From NCBI GenBank assembly GCA_030744435.1, contig JASLQO010000030.1, positions 1 through 42,741 on the forward strand: a DNA stretch of 42,741 nt, given 5' to 3'. A model generated the notes under the pieces. The model did not search any database. It worked only from the letters and a program-made list of their open reading frames with translations, and had not been told where the DNA came from. The first letter of the stretch is position 1. Each line of letters begins with the position of its first letter. The translations under genes and the position numbers were made by a program. Shown here in pieces: positions 32,751-41,215 of the stretch. This DNA is from JASLQO01 sp002327525. Its GTDB lineage: Bacteria > Pseudomonadota > Gammaproteobacteria > Pseudomonadales > Azotimanducaceae.

Positions 32751-32758
32751 GCGGCCCA

Positions 32759-34012
32759 CTAGTCCAGGTCGTAGAGAGATTTTAGGTATTCGAGAAGGTC
32801 GGTGCGGCCATCGGAGCTGGCAGTGCGTATCGCGACGGTCGGTGCGTGGATCAGCTTGTTGGTGAGACTATGGCTGAGTTGGGCCAGCACTTTGGATGCG
32901 TCACCGCCGCGCTCCAGATCTCGCAGTGCCTTTTGCAGTTCCGTGCCCTGGATGTCTTGAGCGCGGTCTCGAAATTGACGCAGTAGTTGCTGCCCATGGT
33001 GCGCGCGCCGCTCGCGTGCGTAGTGGTGCGCGCCTTCGCGAACCAACTGTTCGGCGGAGTCGGCGGCGTTGCTGCGCTCGCGCAGATTTGCCTCGATGAT
33101 CTCTGTGAGATCGTCGATGGAATACAGAAACACGTCCGGCAGGTCGGCCACTTCGGGTTCGATGTCACGCGGCACGGCGATGTCGACCATGAATATCGGG
33201 CGGTGCCGGCGTTGGCGAATGGCGGCTTCCACCGCACCTTTGCCAACCACGGGCAGCGAACTACCGGTAGAGGCGATGACGACATCGTAGTGATGCAGGT
33301 GTTCCACCACCTCGGTGAGTTGCAGTGGAATGGCATCGAAGCGTGCCGCCAGCGATTCGGCATTGGCGAGCGTGCGATTGGCGATGGCCATACCGCCTAT
33401 GCCGTGTTCTCTGAGGTGCTCGGCAACGCGCTGTATCGTGTCACCAGCACCGAGGAGCAGGGCAGCCTTGTTGGGAAGATCCGTGAAAATCTGCTTCGCC
33501 ATGGTGACTGCGGCGTAGGCAACGGATACCGGATTGCGCCCGATGTCGGTATCGGTGCGCACCCTCTTCGCGGTGTTGAGTGTGATCTGGGACAGCAGGT
33601 TGAGCTCGGGTCCCAGGGTGCCTAGATTGCGTGCGAGGTCATACGCGGATTTCACCTGCCCCATTATCTGTGGTTCGCCCAACACCTGGCTGTCCAGCCC
33701 CGCCGCCACGCGAATCAGGTGTCTGACCGCATCCTGATCCCAATAGGTGTAGGCGGCACTCGTGAGCTCGTTTACCGACACTTGACGATGCTCGGCCAGC
33801 CAGGACTGCAAAACGGGCTCATCGGTGGGTTCGAGCGTGCAGTACAGCTCCGTGCGGTTGCACGTTGAGATGATGGCGGCTTCCGATATGCTCGGCACGG
33901 ATCTCGTGACCTCCATCAACGCTGAGCCGAGCATCTCCTCGGGAAACGCGATGCGTTCCCGCAGATCGATGGGGGCCGTGCGGTAGTTGACGCCGTATGC
34001 CAATATCGCCAT
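32759..34012 (-). CDS. hemA: Glutamyl-tRNA reductase
   Basis: 417 residues (418 in E. coli). It reduces Glu-tRNA to glutamate-1-semialdehyde, the first step of tetrapyrrole synthesis. The catalytic Cys51 lies in STCNRTELYC; the NADPH domain has LLGAGDTIQRVAEHL, and VFLYSIDDLTEII marks the C-terminal dimer region. ATG 34012 matches the family start (MAILAYGVNYRTAP). A strong extended -10 lies 30 nt upstream, overlapping the lolB 5' end. Confidence 0.97.
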   Translation of the reverse strand: MAILAYGVNYRTAPIDLRERIAFPEEMLGSALMEVTRSVPSISEAAIISTCNRTELYCTLEPTDEPVLQSWLAEHRQVSVNELTSAAYTYWDQDAVRHLIRVAAGLDSQVLGEPQIMGQVKSAYDLARNLGTLGPELNLLSQITLNTAKRVRTDTDIGRNPVSVAYAAVTMAKQIFTDLPNKAALLLGAGDTIQRVAEHLREHGIGGMAIANRTLANAESLAARFDAIPLQLTEVVEHLHHYDVVIASTGSSLPVVGKGAVEAAIRQRRHRPIFMVDIAVPRDIEPEVADLPDVFLYSIDDLTEIIEANLRERSNAADSAEQLVREGAHHYARERRAHHGQQLLRQFRDRAQDIQGTELQKALRDLERGGDASKVLAQLSHSLTNKLIHAPTVAIRTASSDGRTDLLEYLKSLYDLD

Positions 34013-34020
34013 GCGCGAAT

Positions 34021-34656
34021 ATGAAGCTGATGAAAACCACCATTATACCAGAGTCAAGCGTCGAGAATGCCGTGGCGTGGCGCCGCAACATCTTGATTTG
34101 CAATGCTATTTTCATACTGCTGTTGTCAGGGTGCGCAACACTGAAACCCACGGTGAGCAATCCGGACTTTGTGCTCGGGGGGAAGATAGGGTTCCAGCGT
34201 ACGACTCTGGAGGGGGGCGAGGAGGGCGGCTCTGCCCGATTTCAGTGGACGCAGACGGGTGGTCGCTATCAGATCGACCTGTGGGGCGTTTTCGGGCAGG
34301 GGCGCACGCGACTGACGGGAGATGCCCGTGCAATGCAGGTCACCAACGGGTCGGGAGAGGTGCTGCTGGTCGGGGCGCCGGAGGTAGTGATGCAGCAGCG
34401 TCTCGGTTGGATGTTGCCGGTGGAAGTGTTGCCCGATTGGCTATGGGGTCTGCCGACACCGGCATTCGCGGTGAAGGAGGCGCAGAGTGACGATGCGGGG
34501 CGGCTGTCCGGGTTCAGCCAGATTGGCTGGCGCGTGTCGCTTGGTGAGTATCGCTCGTTTGGGGAGGGTGAGCAGCCACGCCGGGTGACCATCCGGCGCC
34601 CTGGATTCACTGCCCGTGTCATCGTGGCGGAACGCGCGGGCAAGCCTTTGATTTGA
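34021..34656 (+). CDS. lolB: Outer-membrane lipoprotein receptor LolB
   Basis: 211 residues from ATG 34021. Starts at ATG 34030 and GTG 34072 are also possible; the last gives the most typical lipoprotein signal (MAWRRNILICNAIFILLLSGC). The lipobox is LSGC. The mature part shows the LolB core: DFVLGGKIGFQRTTLEGG...SARFQWTQTGGRYQIDLWGVFGQGRTRLTGD, and PDWLWGLPTPAF. It takes lipoproteins from LolA and inserts them into the outer membrane. It is divergent from hemA, as in other Gammaproteobacteria. The usual next gene, ispE, is missing: tRNA-Gln follows. Confidence 0.9.
   Translation: MKLMKTTIIPESSVENAVAWRRNILICNAIFILLLSGCATLKPTVSNPDFVLGGKIGFQRTTLEGGEEGGSARFQWTQTGGRYQIDLWGVFGQGRTRLTGDARAMQVTNGSGEVLLVGAPEVVMQQRLGWMLPVEVLPDWLWGLPTPAFAVKEAQSDDAGRLSGFSQIGWRVSLGEYRSFGEGEQPRRVTIRRPGFTARVIVAERAGKPLI
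34042..34050 (-). promoter_or_regulatory. Extended -10 promoter of hemA
   Basis: On the minus strand the sequence reads TGGTATAAT: a perfect TATAAT (34047 to 34042) with the TG-n extension. No good -35 is seen, which extended -10 promoters tolerate. Transcription would start near 34035, giving a leader of about 23 nt. It lies within the 5' part of the lolB reading frame. Confidence 0.65.
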
Positions 34657-34689
34657 CTTGGTTTGGCGGGGCTGGAAAATCGCGCGCGC

Positions 34690-34718
34690 GTTTGACAGCG
34701 CTGGGGCTCGACAGCACA
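34690..34718 (+). promoter_or_regulatory. Promoter of tRNA-Gln (and probably prs)
   Basis: Consensus TTGACA (34690-34695), 17-nt spacer, CACAAT (34713-34718), followed by a GC-rich discriminator (AGCGCCCCC), a feature of stringently controlled stable-RNA promoters. It lies about 120 nt upstream of the tRNA. The gap 34657-34846 holds no other gene. Confidence 0.65.
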
Positions 34719-34846
34719 ATAGCGCCCCCTCGAAATGGGGCCAAAACCGGGGTCGGATGCGTCGATCCCTGCACCAGCCGAATACCACTGTCTGGCGCGA
34801 TCAAGTACGAAACTGAAGCTATACGCGAAACACAGATAACGACAAT

Positions 34847-34921
34847 TGGGGTGTGGCCAAGCGGTAAGGCACCGGGTTTTGATCCCGGCATGCGCAGGTT
34901 CGAATCCTGCCACCCCAGCCA
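34847..34921 (+). tRNA. tRNA-Gln (anticodon TTG)
   Basis: 75 nt with encoded CCA. The acceptor TGGGGTG (34847-34853) pairs with CACCCCA (34911-34917); the anticodon stem CCGGG/CCCGG encloses the loop TTTTGAT with anticodon TTG at 34879-34881; the T-arm has GGTTCGAATCC. It sits between lolB and prs, as in Pseudomonas, but without ispE. Confidence 0.97.
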
Positions 34922-34992
34922 TACTTACTGCTCGTCCTCAAGGTGCGCGCAGAGGCGCCCATCCAAAGCACGGTCATATTCAGGAAAGCACC

Positions 34993-35937
34993 TTGTCGCA
35001 GTTGATGATCTTTTCCGGCACGTCAAACCGTCAGCTCTCCGAGCAGGTGGCGGCCAATCTGCGTATCGAACTCGGACGCGCGGATGTCGACCGCTTCAGT
35101 GACGGTGAGGTGCATGTGGAGGTGCACGAAAACGTTCGGGGTTCGGACGTGTTCATCCTGCAGAGTACCTGCGCGCCGACCAATGACAACCTGATGGAAT
35201 TGATGATTCTCGCCGACTGCATGCGGCGCGCCTCCGCACAGCGAGTGACCGCGGTGATTCCGTATTCAGGCTATGCCCGACAGGACAGGCGTCCACGTTC
35301 GGCAAGGGTGCCCATCAGTGCCAAAGTAGTTGCAGACATGCTTGGCGCGGTGGGCATCGATCGCGTTCTCACGGTGGATCTGCACGCCGATCAGATTCAG
35401 GGTTTTTTCAATATGCCCGTGGATAACGTCTACGGTTCGCCCGTGTTGGTCGATCACATCCACGAGCAGGACTACGACAATCCCATCGTCGTATCACCCG
35501 ATATCGGCAGTGTGGTGCGTGCCCGGGCCATCGCCAAACAGATCGCCGATCTCGATCTCGCCATCATCGACAAACGCCGGCCACAGGCCAACGAATCCAA
35601 GGTAATGAACATCATCGGTGATGTAGCCGGCAGAACCTGCATTCTGGTGGACGACATCGTGGATACGGCGGGGACGCTGTGCACGGCCGCCAGGGCCCTC
35701 AAGGAAGAAGGGGCGCAGAAGGTGGTGGCTTACATCACGCACCCGGTGTTTTCCGGACCCGCCATCGAGCGTATCAGCGCGTCCGAAATAGATGAAATGG
35801 TGGTTACCGACACGATTCCGCTGCGTCCCGACACCGAGGCATGCGGCAAGATAAAACAACTCAGTCTCGACGGTATGCTCGCCGAAGCCATACGGCGGGT
35901 GAGTAACGAAGAGTCCATCAGCGCGATGTTTCGCTAG
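34993..35937 (+). CDS. prs: Ribose-phosphate pyrophosphokinase (PRPP synthetase)
   Basis: 314 residues (315 in E. coli). It makes PRPP for nucleotides, NAD, His and Trp. The best start is TTG 34993 (MSQLMIFSGTSNRQL, aligning with Pseudomonas MSKMMVFTGN) with AGGA at 34982-34985; ATG 35005 would truncate the first strand and lacks a ribosome site. Motifs: FSDGEVHVEVHENVRG, CAPTNDNLMEL, SGYARQDRR, TVDLHADQIQGFF, and the PRPP loop VDDIVDTAGTL. It is probably co-transcribed with the upstream tRNA. Confidence 0.96.
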   Translation: MSQLMIFSGTSNRQLSEQVAANLRIELGRADVDRFSDGEVHVEVHENVRGSDVFILQSTCAPTNDNLMELMILADCMRRASAQRVTAVIPYSGYARQDRRPRSARVPISAKVVADMLGAVGIDRVLTVDLHADQIQGFFNMPVDNVYGSPVLVDHIHEQDYDNPIVVSPDIGSVVRARAIAKQIADLDLAIIDKRRPQANESKVMNIIGDVAGRTCILVDDIVDTAGTLCTAARALKEEGAQKVVAYITHPVFSGPAIERISASEIDEMVVTDTIPLRPDTEACGKIKQLSLDGMLAEAIRRVSNEESISAMFR

Positions 35938-36008
35938 CGATGGAAAGGTACATCTCGATTGCCTGGTCGCGGGAATCGAGGTGAATATGAAAACGACGGA
36001 GAATTTCA

Positions 36009-36719
36009 ATGTCAGATCAGATTGAACTTACCGCCGAGCTACGCAAAGACGTCGGGAAGGGTGCGAGCCGCCGCCTGCGCCGTCTTAGTGAAAAAGTGCC
36101 CGGTATCATTTACGGTGCGGATGCCGATGCACAGGCATTAACGTTGCAGAGCAACGAACTCACCAAGGCCATGCAGCAGGAAGCGTTCTACTCGCAAATA
36201 CTGAATGTGATCGTGGAAGGTGACGGCCAGCAGGCCGTGGTAAGGGACCTACAACGTCATCCGGCCACGAGCAGGGTAATGCACATCGACTTTCTGCGCA
36301 TCAGCGCCGACAAGGAACTGCAGGTACACGTACCCATTCACTTCATCAACGAAGACAAATGTGTGGGCGTGAGGCAGGAAGGTGGCGTTTTGGCACACAA
36401 TCTCATCGAAGTGGAGATTAGTTGCCTGCCGAAGGATCTGCCCGAATTCATCGAGGTGGATGTTTCTGGTCTCAACCTGGGTCACGCCATTCACCTGTCC
36501 AACCTCATTCTGGGAGAGGGTGCCACCATCGTCGCACTCACTCACGGCGACGATCACGATCTCACCGTGGTGAGCTGCAACCAGCCGCGCGTGGCGTCGG
36601 AAGAGGAAGAGGAAGCCGAAGCCGAAGCAATGGCCGAGGCTGCTGTCGAGGAAACCCCGGACAGTGAAGCAGAAGGTGACGCAGATGCGGGTGAGGAAGA
36701 GCGGTCTGCGGACGAGTAA
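36009..36719 (+). CDS. rplY: 50S ribosomal protein L25 (Ctc/TL5 form) with an acidic tail
   Basis: 236 residues. The N-terminal 5S-binding domain (ELTAELRKDVGKGASRRLRR, VPGIIYGA, HIDFLRI) is followed by the C-terminal beta domain of the long Ctc/TL5 form; E. coli L25 (94 residues) has only the first. Residues 197-236 form a tail rich in Glu, Asp and Ala (20 of 40 acidic). It lies between prs and pth, the standard order. ATG 36009 follows GGAG at 35999-36002. Confidence 0.96.
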   Translation: MSDQIELTAELRKDVGKGASRRLRRLSEKVPGIIYGADADAQALTLQSNELTKAMQQEAFYSQILNVIVEGDGQQAVVRDLQRHPATSRVMHIDFLRISADKELQVHVPIHFINEDKCVGVRQEGGVLAHNLIEVEISCLPKDLPEFIEVDVSGLNLGHAIHLSNLILGEGATIVALTHGDDHDLTVVSCNQPRVASEEEEEAEAEAMAEAAVEETPDSEAEGDADAGEEERSADE

Positions 36720-36758
36720 TTCGTCCGACGCTCCCTTGCTCGACTACTCTGCAAAGCC

Positions 36759-37370
36759 ATGCCAGGTATACGGCTGATCGCGGGTCTCGGTAATCCGGGC
36801 CCGCGCTATCAAGACACCCGACACAATGTCGGCGCGCGCTGGGTGCAGCACCTGGCGGCTCGCCATGACGCTACGCTGCGCGAAGAACGCAGATTCAAGG
36901 GAGAAACCGGCCGCGCACGGATTCTCGGCCGCGACCTGTGGCTGCTACTACCCACCACCTTCATGAACCTGAGTGGCGAGAGCGTGGGGGCGCTGGCCCG
37001 TTTCTACCGCATCGAGCCCTCCGAGATACTGGTGGCCTACGACGAGGTTGCGTTCGACGCCGGCATGGTGCGTTTGAAAACGGGCGGTGGTGCCAATGGA
37101 CACAATGGGGTGAAGAGCATCATCGATCACCTCGGTGGAAACCGCGACTTTCACAGACTGCGCATAGGCGTCGGTCGTCCGGGCGATGCCAGCCGCATGA
37201 CCGGCTATCTCACTGGTACGACGATGCCCGGAGGCGAACGCGAAGCAGTGGAGCTTGCTCTGGACTTCGGCGAAACCGAACTCACCGATCTGCTTGACGG
37301 CCAGATGCAGAAATTCATGAATGCCGTACATCAGCCGACAAAGCAATCAACACAGGACGAGGGAAGCTAG
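36759..37370 (+). CDS. pth: Peptidyl-tRNA hydrolase
   Basis: 203 residues (194 in E. coli). It frees tRNA from dropped-off peptidyl-tRNA. The motifs AGLGNPGPRYQDTRHNVG (catalytic His22), TFMNLSGESV and GGGANGHNGVKSI are intact. It starts at ATG 36759, 39 nt after rplY with no clear ribosome site, and its final base is shared with the ychF GTG. Confidence 0.97.
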   Translation: MPGIRLIAGLGNPGPRYQDTRHNVGARWVQHLAARHDATLREERRFKGETGRARILGRDLWLLLPTTFMNLSGESVGALARFYRIEPSEILVAYDEVAFDAGMVRLKTGGGANGHNGVKSIIDHLGGNRDFHRLRIGVGRPGDASRMTGYLTGTTMPGGEREAVELALDFGETELTDLLDGQMQKFMNAVHQPTKQSTQDEGS

Positions 37371-38461
37371 TGGGATTCAACTGTGGCATCGTGGGGATGC
37401 CGAATGTCGGCAAGTCGACGCTGTTCAACGCGCTCACACGTGCCGGAATAGACGCCGAGAACTTCCCGTTCTGCACCATCGATCCGAATACGGGTGTCGT
37501 GCCCGTCCCCGACCCGCGACTCGAGCGGGTGGCGGCAATCGCCAAATCGGCGAAGGTGATACCAACGACGATGGAGTTTGTCGACATCGCTGGCCTCGTT
37601 GCCGGGGCTTCAAAAGGCGAGGGCCTCGGCAATCAGTTTCTCGCCCACATCCGGGAGACAGATGCCATCGCGCACGTGGTTCGTTGTTTTGATGACGAGA
37701 ACGTGGTGCACGTCGCGGGCAAGGTGTCCCCGGTGGATGACATCGAGGTGATCAATATCGAACTCGCGCTGGCGGATCTGGAGACAGTGGACAAGGTGCG
37801 CGAGCGCAGCCGCCGGGTGGCTAACTCCGGGGACAAGGACGCGCAGGCGATGGTGGGGCTGCTTGACGAGGTGGCCGGGCAGTTGAATGAAGGAACACCG
37901 GTGCGAGCGTTGAGCCTGGACCCCGAGAAACTCGAGCGCCTGAGAGAATTGCACCTGATCACCGCGAAGCCGGTGCTGTACGTGGCCAACGTCGCGGAAG
38001 ATGGCTTCGATGACAATCCGCTGCTCGATGCGGTGAGAGAGCTGGCCGAAGCCGAGGGCGCGGAGGTGATCGCGATCTGTAACAAGATCGAGGCGGAGGT
38101 GGCGGAACTCGAAGACGACGAGCGCCAGGAGTTTCTGGAAGCGCTCGGTATCGAGGAGCCCGGGCTGAACAAAGTCATTCGCGCGGGATATAGGTTGCTG
38201 GGTCTGCATCACTACTTCACCGCCGGGCCCAAGGAGGCGCGAGCGTGGACGGTGCCCATCGGAGCGGAAGCGCCGCAGGCTGCTGGTATGATTCACACGG
38301 ATTTCGAGAAGGGCTTCATACGCGCCGAGGTAGTGAGTTACGGGGACTACGTGGAAAACAACGGCGAGCTGGGAGCCAAGGAAGCGGGGCGCTGGCGCCT
38401 GGAAGGTAAGGACTACGTGGTGCAGGACGGCGACGTAGTACACTTTCGTTTCAACGTTTGA
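37370..38461 (+). CDS. ychF: Redox-regulated ATPase YchF (OLA1 family)
   Basis: 363 residues, as in E. coli. Obg-like P-loop protein: GMPNVGKSTLFNALT (G1), DIAGLVAGASKGEGLGNQFL (G3) and NKIE (G4 variant typical of the ATP-preferring YchF), then a coiled-coil and a C-terminal TGS domain ending YVVQDGDVVHFRFNV. It binds ribosomes and is linked to stress responses. The GTG start overlaps the pth stop by one base. Confidence 0.97.
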   Translation: MGFNCGIVGMPNVGKSTLFNALTRAGIDAENFPFCTIDPNTGVVPVPDPRLERVAAIAKSAKVIPTTMEFVDIAGLVAGASKGEGLGNQFLAHIRETDAIAHVVRCFDDENVVHVAGKVSPVDDIEVINIELALADLETVDKVRERSRRVANSGDKDAQAMVGLLDEVAGQLNEGTPVRALSLDPEKLERLRELHLITAKPVLYVANVAEDGFDDNPLLDAVRELAEAEGAEVIAICNKIEAEVAELEDDERQEFLEALGIEEPGLNKVIRAGYRLLGLHHYFTAGPKEARAWTVPIGAEAPQAAGMIHTDFEKGFIRAEVVSYGDYVENNGELGAKEAGRWRLEGKDYVVQDGDVVHFRFNV

Positions 38462-38475
38462 GAGGAAGCAACGCA

Positions 38476-40395
38476 ATGCTACGGTGTGTGAGCGGATTGT
38501 CGATGAGCTTTTTACTCATTGCATGTGATCGGCCTCTGCAACCCGAAACCGATGCGGTCGTAGGCCCGCCGCGAGCGACGCACGAGTACCCGGCGAGCAC
38601 CTTTTTCGAGACCACCTCCTACTTCCTGTCGAGTGCACCGGCCTGGTCAGCGGACGGCACCAGGCTGCTCGTCGGCTCGGATGCGAACGGCACGGTCAAT
38701 GTCTACGCACTCGCCGTGAACAGCGCCGACCCCGAGCCGCTGACCGCTTCCGAGACGAATGCGATGCGGCCGTTGTCGTGGTTTCCCGAAGACGATCGGG
38801 TGTTGTTCACCTCGGACGAAGGCGGCAATGAGCAGACCCATGTATACGTGCGTGAAGGCTCGGGCGAGGTGCGTGACCTCACACCTGGCGAGAACCTCAA
38901 GGCGGTGTTCGGCGGCTGGTCGGATGACAAAACGCGCTTCTTCGTTCTGACCAACGAACGCGACAGGAAAGCCTTCGACTTGTACGGCTATGCTGCGGAT
39001 GGCTATGCGCGCGAGATGCTCTTCAGAAACGAGGACAGCTGGTCGGTACAGGCCAGCTCTGCGAACGGTAGGTACCTGGCGCTGGTACGCATGCATTCGA
39101 GCGCGGACAGTGACCTGTATCTGCTCGATACCGAGGATGCAGCATCAGGGCCGCAACTAATTACGCCGCACGAAGGTAATGTCAGCCACACAGCGTACAC
39201 GTTTACACCCGACAGCAGGAAACTGGTGTATGGCACGGACGCGCATGGCGAGTTTCGGCAAGCGTGGACGTACGATGTTGCGGCACGCGCGCACTCGCCG
39301 CTCGCAACGCCGGATTGGGACGTCGCCTTCGTGTTCTATTCCGAATCCGGACGTTACCGTGTGACGGGAATCAACGAAGACGCGGGCTACACCATCGAGG
39401 TGCTTGACACGCGGAGCGGCGCCCGGTTGCCGTTGCCGGGCCTGCCGCCCGGTGATCTGGCGCAGATGCGATTCTCGCCAGACGAGATGCAGATGGCGCT
39501 GATGGTGAGTACGGATACTTCGCCGCGCGACGTCTACGTGGCGGATCTTGCCAGCGGCGAGGTGCGTCGCCTGACTCAAGCCCCCAATCCGGAGATTGAC
39601 GAGACGCAGCTGGTAGAGAGCGAGATCATTCGCTATCCGAGTTTCGACGGCCTGCAGATACCGGGCGTGCTTTACCGTCCACGCACAGCCAGTGCCGAAA
39701 CACCCGCCCCTGCGCTCGTGTGGGTGCATGGCGGCCCGGGTGGGCAGAGCAAGCGCGGGTACACGGCGACTCTTCAGCATCTGGTGAATCACGGTTACGC
39801 GGTGCTCGCCGCCAACAACCGCGGTTCGTCGGGCTATGGCAAGACGTTCTACCACATGGACGATCAGCGCCATGGAGAGGTGGATCTCGACGACATCGTG
39901 TATGCGGAACGCTACCTGGCCGCACTGGACTGGGTGGACCGCGATCGAATCGGGATCATCGGAGGCTCCTATGGCGGCTACATGGTGGGCGCGGCACTGG
40001 CCTTCCGCCCCGACGTCTTCAAGGTGGGCGTAAACATATTCGGCGTGATGAACTGGGTGCGCACGCTGGAATCGATTCCACCCTGGTGGGAGGCACAGCG
40101 CAAAAGCCTGTACGACGAAATGGGAGATCCGGCTACCGACGGCGAGCGGCTGCGCCGCATATCACCGCTGTTTCATGCAGACGATATCCATGTTCCGTTA
40201 CTGGTGGTGCAGGGTGCGAACGATCCCCGTGTACTGCAGGTGGAGAGCGATGAGATCGTTGCCGCCGTACGAGAAAACGAGGTACCCGTCGAGTACGTCC
40301 TGTTTCCGGATGAAGGGCATGGCTTCTCCAGGCGCGCCAACCGGATCACGGCATCGGATGCGTTCGTTGCGTTTCTGAATAAGTACCTGAAGTAG
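38476..40395 (+). CDS. S9-family prolyl oligopeptidase-like lipoprotein
   Basis: 639 residues from ATG 38476, with AGAGGAAG at 38461-38468. N-terminal signal with lipobox LIAC (SFLLIACDRP), so it is probably a lipid-anchored envelope peptidase. A beta-propeller-like region with repeated WSxDGTRL/FSPDEMQM strands (about residues 45-380) precedes an alpha/beta-hydrolase domain. The catalytic triad can be placed: Ser498 (GGSYGGYM), Asp583 (GANDPRV), His615 (EGHGFSRR). It likely cleaves short peptides or acyl-peptides after uptake to the periplasm (inference). It lies 14 nt after ychF. Confidence 0.92.
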   Translation: MLRCVSGLSMSFLLIACDRPLQPETDAVVGPPRATHEYPASTFFETTSYFLSSAPAWSADGTRLLVGSDANGTVNVYALAVNSADPEPLTASETNAMRPLSWFPEDDRVLFTSDEGGNEQTHVYVREGSGEVRDLTPGENLKAVFGGWSDDKTRFFVLTNERDRKAFDLYGYAADGYAREMLFRNEDSWSVQASSANGRYLALVRMHSSADSDLYLLDTEDAASGPQLITPHEGNVSHTAYTFTPDSRKLVYGTDAHGEFRQAWTYDVAARAHSPLATPDWDVAFVFYSESGRYRVTGINEDAGYTIEVLDTRSGARLPLPGLPPGDLAQMRFSPDEMQMALMVSTDTSPRDVYVADLASGEVRRLTQAPNPEIDETQLVESEIIRYPSFDGLQIPGVLYRPRTASAETPAPALVWVHGGPGGQSKRGYTATLQHLVNHGYAVLAANNRGSSGYGKTFYHMDDQRHGEVDLDDIVYAERYLAALDWVDRDRIGIIGGSYGGYMVGAALAFRPDVFKVGVNIFGVMNWVRTLESIPPWWEAQRKSLYDEMGDPATDGERLRRISPLFHADDIHVPLLVVQGANDPRVLQVESDEIVAAVRENEVPVEYVLFPDEGHGFSRRANRITASDAFVAFLNKYLK

Positions 40396-40440
40396 CAGCG
40401 CTCAGGTACCATCCCGTGATCTGTATGATGGGAGATGAGT

Positions 40441-41139
40441 ATGAGCGAGCACTCCGAATCTCAGGCGGGCACACAACAGAGTGCATCCGTCGAGCGTACG
40501 CTGTCGGGCAACGCGGATCTGGACATCGGTGGTGTGCTGCGCGAGGCGTGGCAGAAGACCACCGGCATCAAACTGCTGGTGTTTGGCGGCGCCGTTGTCT
40601 TTTTCTTCGGTATGGTCGTTCTGATGGCCATCCTCGGCGTGCTCATCAACTTCGATCCGCTGGCGTCGTTCGACCGGATTCTGCTGCAGGTGCTGATCGC
40701 AGCATTGTTGTACCCATTCGCAGCCGGCGTGATGATGACCGGGGTCCGGCATAGCGTCGGACTACCGGTGAGCCTTGAGGGGTTGGTCGCCTACTATGGG
40801 GCTGTGCTGACCATAGCGGCCGTGGGCGTGATTCAGAGCATCGCGATCAGCATCGGCATGCTGTTGTTCATTTTGCCGGGCCTGTACCTCTCCATCGCGC
40901 TGGTATTGGCTATCCCACTGCACGTGGAAAAGCGGCTCAATGTCATCGACTCGCTGACTACATCGCTGAAGCTGGTCAACAAGAAATTCCTTGAAGTGAC
41001 CATTTTGTTGATTGTGGTCGGGTTGGTCGTGGGGCTCACGTCGTTCACCATCATCGCACTGTTCTGGACCTTGCCGTGGATGATCATGGTGGGGGGTATC
41101 ATCTACCGTCAGCTGGCGGGTATCGGTCTGACCGAGTAA
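40441..41139 (+). CDS. Predicted integral membrane protein of unknown function
   Basis: 232 residues from ATG 40441, 7 nt after GGGAG (40430-40434); ATG 40435 is too close to it. A polar N-terminal 35 residues (SEHSESQAGTQQSASVERTLS) precede about five hydrophobic segments: LLVFGGAVVFFFGMVVLMAILGVLI, ILLQVLIAALLYPFAAGVMM, VLTIAAVGVIQSIAISIGMLLFILPGLYLSIALVLAIPL (probably two), and VTILLIVVGLVVGLTSFTIIALFW. The LPGLYL...H motif is seen in DUF975-like membrane proteins, but I cannot assign a family with confidence. Confidence 0.8.
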   Translation: MSEHSESQAGTQQSASVERTLSGNADLDIGGVLREAWQKTTGIKLLVFGGAVVFFFGMVVLMAILGVLINFDPLASFDRILLQVLIAALLYPFAAGVMMTGVRHSVGLPVSLEGLVAYYGAVLTIAAVGVIQSIAISIGMLLFILPGLYLSIALVLAIPLHVEKRLNVIDSLTTSLKLVNKKFLEVTILLIVVGLVVGLTSFTIIALFWTLPWMIMVGGIIYRQLAGIGLTE

Positions 41140-41145
41140 GGCAGA

Positions 41146-41174
41146 TTGACAAAGGCGGCGCCAATCGGGAGAAT
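41146..41174 (+). promoter_or_regulatory. Promoter of tRNA-Met
   Basis: Consensus TTGACA (41146-41151), 17-nt spacer, GAGAAT (41169-41174), then a GC-rich discriminator (TCCGCGCCC). It has the same architecture as the tRNA-Gln promoter. It begins 6 nt after the membrane-protein stop codon. Confidence 0.6.
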
Positions 41175-41215
41175 TCCGCGCCCTCGTCGGGGTGCTGTCC
41201 CCGGTCGCAGGCCGT

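Noticed and set aside
37610..38476. Minus-strand frame of 288 codons opposite ychF
   Set aside because: It is a shadow of ychF with no recognisable motif or ribosome site.
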